Shown piece by piece: positions 60,120 through 64,000 of a DNA stretch of 64,000 nucleotides. Where the stretch lies: positions 166,561 through 230,560 of the forward strand of contig VTPC01090433.1 in assembly GCA_011009095.1 (NCBI GenBank). The letters run 5' to 3'. The translations under genes and the position numbers were made by a program. The notes beneath the pieces are model-generated. The model ran no database searches. It was not told where the DNA came from and saw only the letters and a list, made by a program, of their open reading frames with translations. The stretch comes from Ignelater luminosus. Taxonomy: Eukaryota; Arthropoda; Insecta; Coleoptera; Elateridae. Each line of letters opens with the position of its first letter. The first letter of the stretch is position 1.

Positions 60120-62030
60120 CACCAAGTGAAAGCTGAATCTTTATATGTATTAATTCGTATGAAAAGGTGATGATTTTTCTATATGTATTTTCCTATTACT
60201 AATTTAGGCCAAAACTTCAAAAAATTAATTTTCTCATTAAAACAAATAATTAATTTTTTAAGTTCAGATTAAACTAGAGCGTGACGTCACGAGTGCTTTA
60301 CGCCAATCAGCAAAGCAAAAGTGGCACTTTTTATGGAGTCTGAAGGTTTGATGGACGAGTGTAGCAAATTCAAAAACTACTAGCAAATGATTTTTTTAAC
60401 TTTCGGTTCTAAAAATTAACGGTGTTCAATCTTTCACTAATCCAATGTATTCACCTCACCTGAAATGAACAATAAGCGGTTTGGGTCGAAACGAGAGAAA
60501 TTGACAGCGTTGACAAGTGAAACATTCCGGTCTGGAACACTAACGAATGTTGTGTCTTAAATCAAGTAGATTTTAAAGACCTTATTCTAATTACTAGATT
60601 TTAGGTGGTTATAAAAACAAAAAGGCACCTAAAGTTACCACATTAAAAGTATAAAGAAAGTTAAATTCGTTGAGTACTAAAATAGGCAACTTGTTTATTA
60701 GAGAAAACTCTAATGGCGCATGATAGAAAGGTCAGATTATGAAAGATTGCTAAAGTTAAAGACATATTTCAAATCTAATCTGATATATTTTATTGATATA
60801 CTGTAATGTTTTCACTGAAATAGTGTTTTCCATCTGAGAATGACACAAAATTCCCTGACTTTTCCAAGTTTTCCCTGACTCTTACTGTTTTTCTCCAGAT
60901 ATCTTTTTGAGACTATTAATACTAATCAATAGCCAATTTGTATATGATATAATTATTATACAAAGTGTTAGCAATATAACTGGCGATGTATTGCTACGGG
61001 TGATAAAACGGTCCAAAATAAGCAAAACATTGTCATACAACTTATGCCCTAAACGCAACAATTCTTGAGATATTATCTTTGAATATAAAGAGGGTAGGAA
61101 GAAGCAAATAGTTGCCAGTATATTAAGAAAAACGAGAGGGATGTAGAATCATCAGTTCATCACAGACGTATTGAAGACCCTCACACGACTAATAGAAACA
61201 ACGACTGAAAGGCGTGAAAAGTGGTATTTACAAAATAATGCACATTTAGAGCAAAAAAATAAGATATTAGTGCTTGCGTTTGTAACTATTTTGCATTTGA
61301 AAAGACTTATTTTAAATGAATTGTATACATGGTGTTTAAATTAATTTAATATTTCAGTATTTATAATTATAATAAAATACTTATATAGTGTTACAAAGAC
61401 TGTAAGATAAGCTTATTAAATTTACTTCAGGATATAAAATTTTAATAAGATACAAAAATATTTATGTGATCAAGCAATCACTGTAAATGTTATTTAGCTT
61501 TTCAGTATGTTCCTAAGCCCGAAGATGGGAATAAAATATTAAAAAATTCCAGAAACCGGTCACTAACTAAGCTCAATTAATAATAATTAATTGTAAAGAA
61601 ACTAAGATGAAGAAACTAACAACTTTTATTTTATTTCCTTATTGCTCTACCGAAGGGTAGGTATATAATTAGATACCTCCACATGGTTCACCAACTACCT
61701 TATTTATTATTCAACACATGAATCAAAAGATGCAAGAAGGAAATATTATATAAAAAATTTCTGCTTACAACATATTTCTTTTTGCATCTTCCAATTCATA
61801 CACTGTCCATTCTATTTGTAATAACTTCTTTTTTATTTATTAACTTCTTCTATACCCATAGTTTTCCAAAAAAAGTAGGTCTTTATTAATTAAAAGTATA
61901 GATAATTTTTCAGTACTTAGTACTTGGTTAGATATAAGACTACATTTTATGCATAAACGTTCTGTAACGGCTGGAGATGTACAAAATCTTTATAACAAGT
62001 TAATCTTATTTAAAAGGCTGTAGATAAGTA
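60120..62030. other. no gene recognised
   Basis: AT-rich sequence between the tRNA-like piece and the MITE nest. No exon, repeat end or RNA gene that I can support. Confidence 0.4.
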
Positions 62031-62061
62031 TACAGTGTGTCTCCAAATTGACTTCACTATA

Positions 62062-62540
62062 CAGGGTGTCCCCAGATAAGGCTTAGAATAGGTGTGATAG
62101 ACAAAATATTTCAAGATACAAAAAAAATTTATTCTTTATAAAAGTTTTTGCTTACTTCAAAAGTAACTTTTATGGAGTTAAAAATTCAAAATTTTATACG
62201 GAGTGTTCAGTAACTAACTTTTATGTACAAACCAAAATACAAATTAAACATCCCAAATGAGATTTGAAAGTTTTCGTCGAGTTGAGAAGAAGGCTGGAAT
62301 TGTGTCGGGGAATAGGTGGTGAACTAATTGAGATGCAATAGTAGATTATTTCATTTGAGATGTTTAATTTATATTTTGGTTTGTACATAAAAATTAGTTA
62401 CTAAACACCCTGTATAAAATTTTGAATTTTTAACGTTACTTTTGAAGTAAGGAAAAACTTTTATAAAGAATAAATTTTTTTCGTATCTTGAAATTTTTTA
62501 TCCATTATACCTATTCTAAACCTTATCTGGGGGCATACTG
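62062..62540. mobile_element. middle MITE of the nest, CAGGGTG-type ends
   Basis: Left CAGGGTGTCCCCAGATAAGG against right complement CAGTATGCCCCCAGATAAGG, flanked by TA. Arms continue through AGAATAGGTRT, AAATTTATTCTTTATAAAAG and AAAATTCAAAATTTTATA. Inserted in the left arm of the outer element and itself split by the inner one. Confidence 0.87.
62199..62412. mobile_element. inner MITE of the nest, 214 bp
   Basis: The left end CGGAGTGTTCAGTAACTAAC and right complement CAGGGTGTTTAGTAACTAAT are inverted with TA on both sides. The stem continues TTTATGTACAAACCAAAATA and TTAAACATC. It lies at the centre of the middle MITE and is the youngest of the three. Confidence 0.85.
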
Positions 62541-62699
62541 TAGGTATAATTGATCGTCATGACGTCTTGGATTTTAAAAACTAAAAATGGGCTTGAAATT
62601 CTTTTCGTACCAAGCACGGCGGTATCCCAAAACATCAAAACGAGACTCAATTTCTGATTAATTATACCTATAGCGAAGTCAATCCGGGAACACACTGTA

Positions 62700-63051
62700 T
62701 ATTGTATTTTTATAATGCAGTTTCTTTGTTTTCACAACCGTACACATTTATTTCTTTATCTATTTATATTAATTTCTTATTGAGGATTTTCGGTTAACCA
62801 AAAAAATTCAAAATAAAATTTATTAAGTTCTTTATTCTTAACTCACTGTTTTGATCTTATGATATTGCGTTTCAAAATAAGAAGATCCTACTAATTTTTG
62901 TACGCGAGCCACTAATTCAGAGGAAATACGTCCATATTAAAGAATCACTATGAGCCATGATAAAATATTTTGTATGCTTCTTCTTACCGTATTTATATTC
63001 AAATGATATCATACAAGAGAATTCTCTGCAACTTGACTACAAAATATCTAC
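62700..63051. other. spacer before the terminal mariner
   Basis: AT-rich, no feature supported. Confidence 0.4.
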
Positions 63052-63053
63052 TA

Positions 63054-64000
63054 CGAGGTCTGTTCAAAAAGTATCGCGAATTTTGAATTTCCGCGGGTTA
63101 CGTATATTCGATTTTCGATTTTTTTGTGGCGTTATGTTGGTACTCATGTCCCCCACTTATGCCGACAAGTTCGGCCATTTTGAATGTTCAGTTAATTTTT
63201 GACAGCTGTTTTGCTTGGACGTGTTTTGGCTCGTCTTCGATTTTTGCCTATTCCAAAAAATGGATCAAAGAATCTGTATCACATTTTGTGTGAAAAACAA
63301 AATTAAGTGCGCGGACGCATTCCGAATGTTGACTGTAGCATATGGTGAAGCTACCTTGGACCGAAGCAACGTTTATCGGTGGTACAAAATGTTCTCAGAG
63401 GGCCGAGAAGATGTGAACCACGAAGAGCGTGCCGGACGCCCGAGCACGTCAACAACAGACGAAAACATTGATGAAGTGAAGAAAATAGTATTGGCCAATC
63501 GTCGAATCACCGTTAGAGAAGTTGCTGAGGACCTAAACATATCGATTGGCTCGTGCGATTCGATTTTCACCAATGATTTGGGCACGAGACGGGTCGCCGC
63601 GAAATTCGTACCAACATTGCTCAATTTCGACCAAAAACAGCATCGCATTAACATTGCTAAGGAGCTGTTGGACTCTGTCCGCGACAACCCAAATTTGCTC
63701 CAGAGGGTCATAACTGGTGACGAATCATGGGTTTAGGGTTATGACGTGGAAATCAAAGCTCAATCATCCCAATGGAAGCTGCCGCACGAGCCAAGACCGA
63801 AAAAAGCGTGCCAAGTTCGGTCTAATGTGAAGGTTTTGCTTACAGTTTTCTTCGATTGCAGGGGCGTGGTGCATCATGAGTTCTTGCCACAGGGTAGAAC
63901 GGTCAATAAGGAATATTACCTGCAAGTTATGTGCAATTTGCGAGAAGCAATCCGCCAGAAACGCGGGGATTTGTGGAAGAACAAAAATTGGCTTTTGCAC
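63054..64000 (+). mobile_element. mariner element, 5' part, cut by window end
   Basis: Starts after TA at 63052-63053 with CGAGGTCTGTTCAAAAAG, a mariner-type terminal sequence, about 200 bp before a mariner transposase frame. The right end lies outside the window. Confidence 0.8.
63260..64000 (+). pseudogene. mariner transposase, 5' part, one in-frame stop
   Basis: Starts at ATG 63260 (MDQRICITFCVKNKIKCADA). Landmarks: first HTH region (RMLTVAYGEATL), GRPSTSTTDENIDEVKKIVL linker, second HTH (ITVREVAEDLNISIGSC), first catalytic motif VITGDESWV, then GYDVEIKAQSSQWK, VLLTVFFDCRGVVHHEFLP and GRTVNKEYY. The second and third Asp motifs lie beyond the window. A TAG at 63734-63736 replaces the Tyr codon usual after DESWV. 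Otherwise the frame is open to the window end, so this is the youngest-looking transposase here. Confidence 0.9.

Larger units (their letters stand above)
62033..62697. mobile_element. outer MITE of a three-level nest, CAGTGTG ends
   Basis: The left end CAGTGTGTCTCCAAATTGAC and the right end complement CAGTGTGTTCCCGGATTGAC match, with TA outside each. The arms continue inward as TTC(A/G)CTATAGGTATAATT once the nested element at 62062-62540 is removed from the left arm. Hairpin, non-coding. Confidence 0.85.

Overview
The window is AT-rich nuclear DNA from an animal, most likely an insect. The signs are spliced genes with GT-AG introns, a membrane-anchored UDP-glycosyltransferase with short introns, an Elongin C typical of insects, and many Tc1/mariner and hAT elements and hairpin MITEs. 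Nothing looks bacterial, and there are no operons, CRISPR arrays or viral genes. I cannot name the order.

Layout. (1) 0.9-3.1 kb, minus strand: a complete four-exon UDP-glycosyltransferase (517 aa). (2) 3.1-8.6 kb: intergenic, with a hairpin element, a 252-bp hAT MITE with a perfect 8-bp target duplication, and a Tc1-like transposase helix-turn-helix fragment. (3) 8.66-9.25 kb, plus strand: two-exon Elongin C with an unusual acidic N-terminal extension. (4) 9.3-19.2 kb: mostly intergenic or 3' flank, with a 2.1-kb long-inverted-repeat element that holds a nested hAT MITE, plus other MITEs. (5) 19.2-59.1 kb, minus strand: a single gene of about 40 kb whose nine coding exons join in phase into a 1812-aa homologue of GSE1 (genetic suppressor element 1, a nuclear protein of LSD1/CoREST-HDAC-type corepressor complexes in vertebrates). 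A tiny first coding exon near 59.1 kb is separated by a 16-kb intron from the rest. (6) 59-64 kb: a GC-rich probable promoter, a tRNA-like sequence, a three-deep nest of MITEs and the start of a mariner that runs off the window.

Most of the unusual structure is in the transposons, which fill the introns of the GSE1 gene. They include a hAT element with target duplication and subterminal AGTACT-type repeats 70 bp from a splice donor. Two copies of a mariner-related element with DD41D-type spacing lie in opposite orientation, and one of them is nested inside an older DD34D mariner. Several hairpins range from 0.2 to 1.2 kb. All autonomous transposase genes here are broken or cut by the window edge.

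The three confident host genes have no obvious shared pathway: detoxification or glycosylation (UGT), ubiquitin ligase and transcription elongation adaptor (Elongin C), and chromatin corepression (GSE1). A possible 61-aa spliced gene at 57.0-57.6 kb on the plus strand, inside GSE1 intron 1, is the main unrecognised coding candidate.
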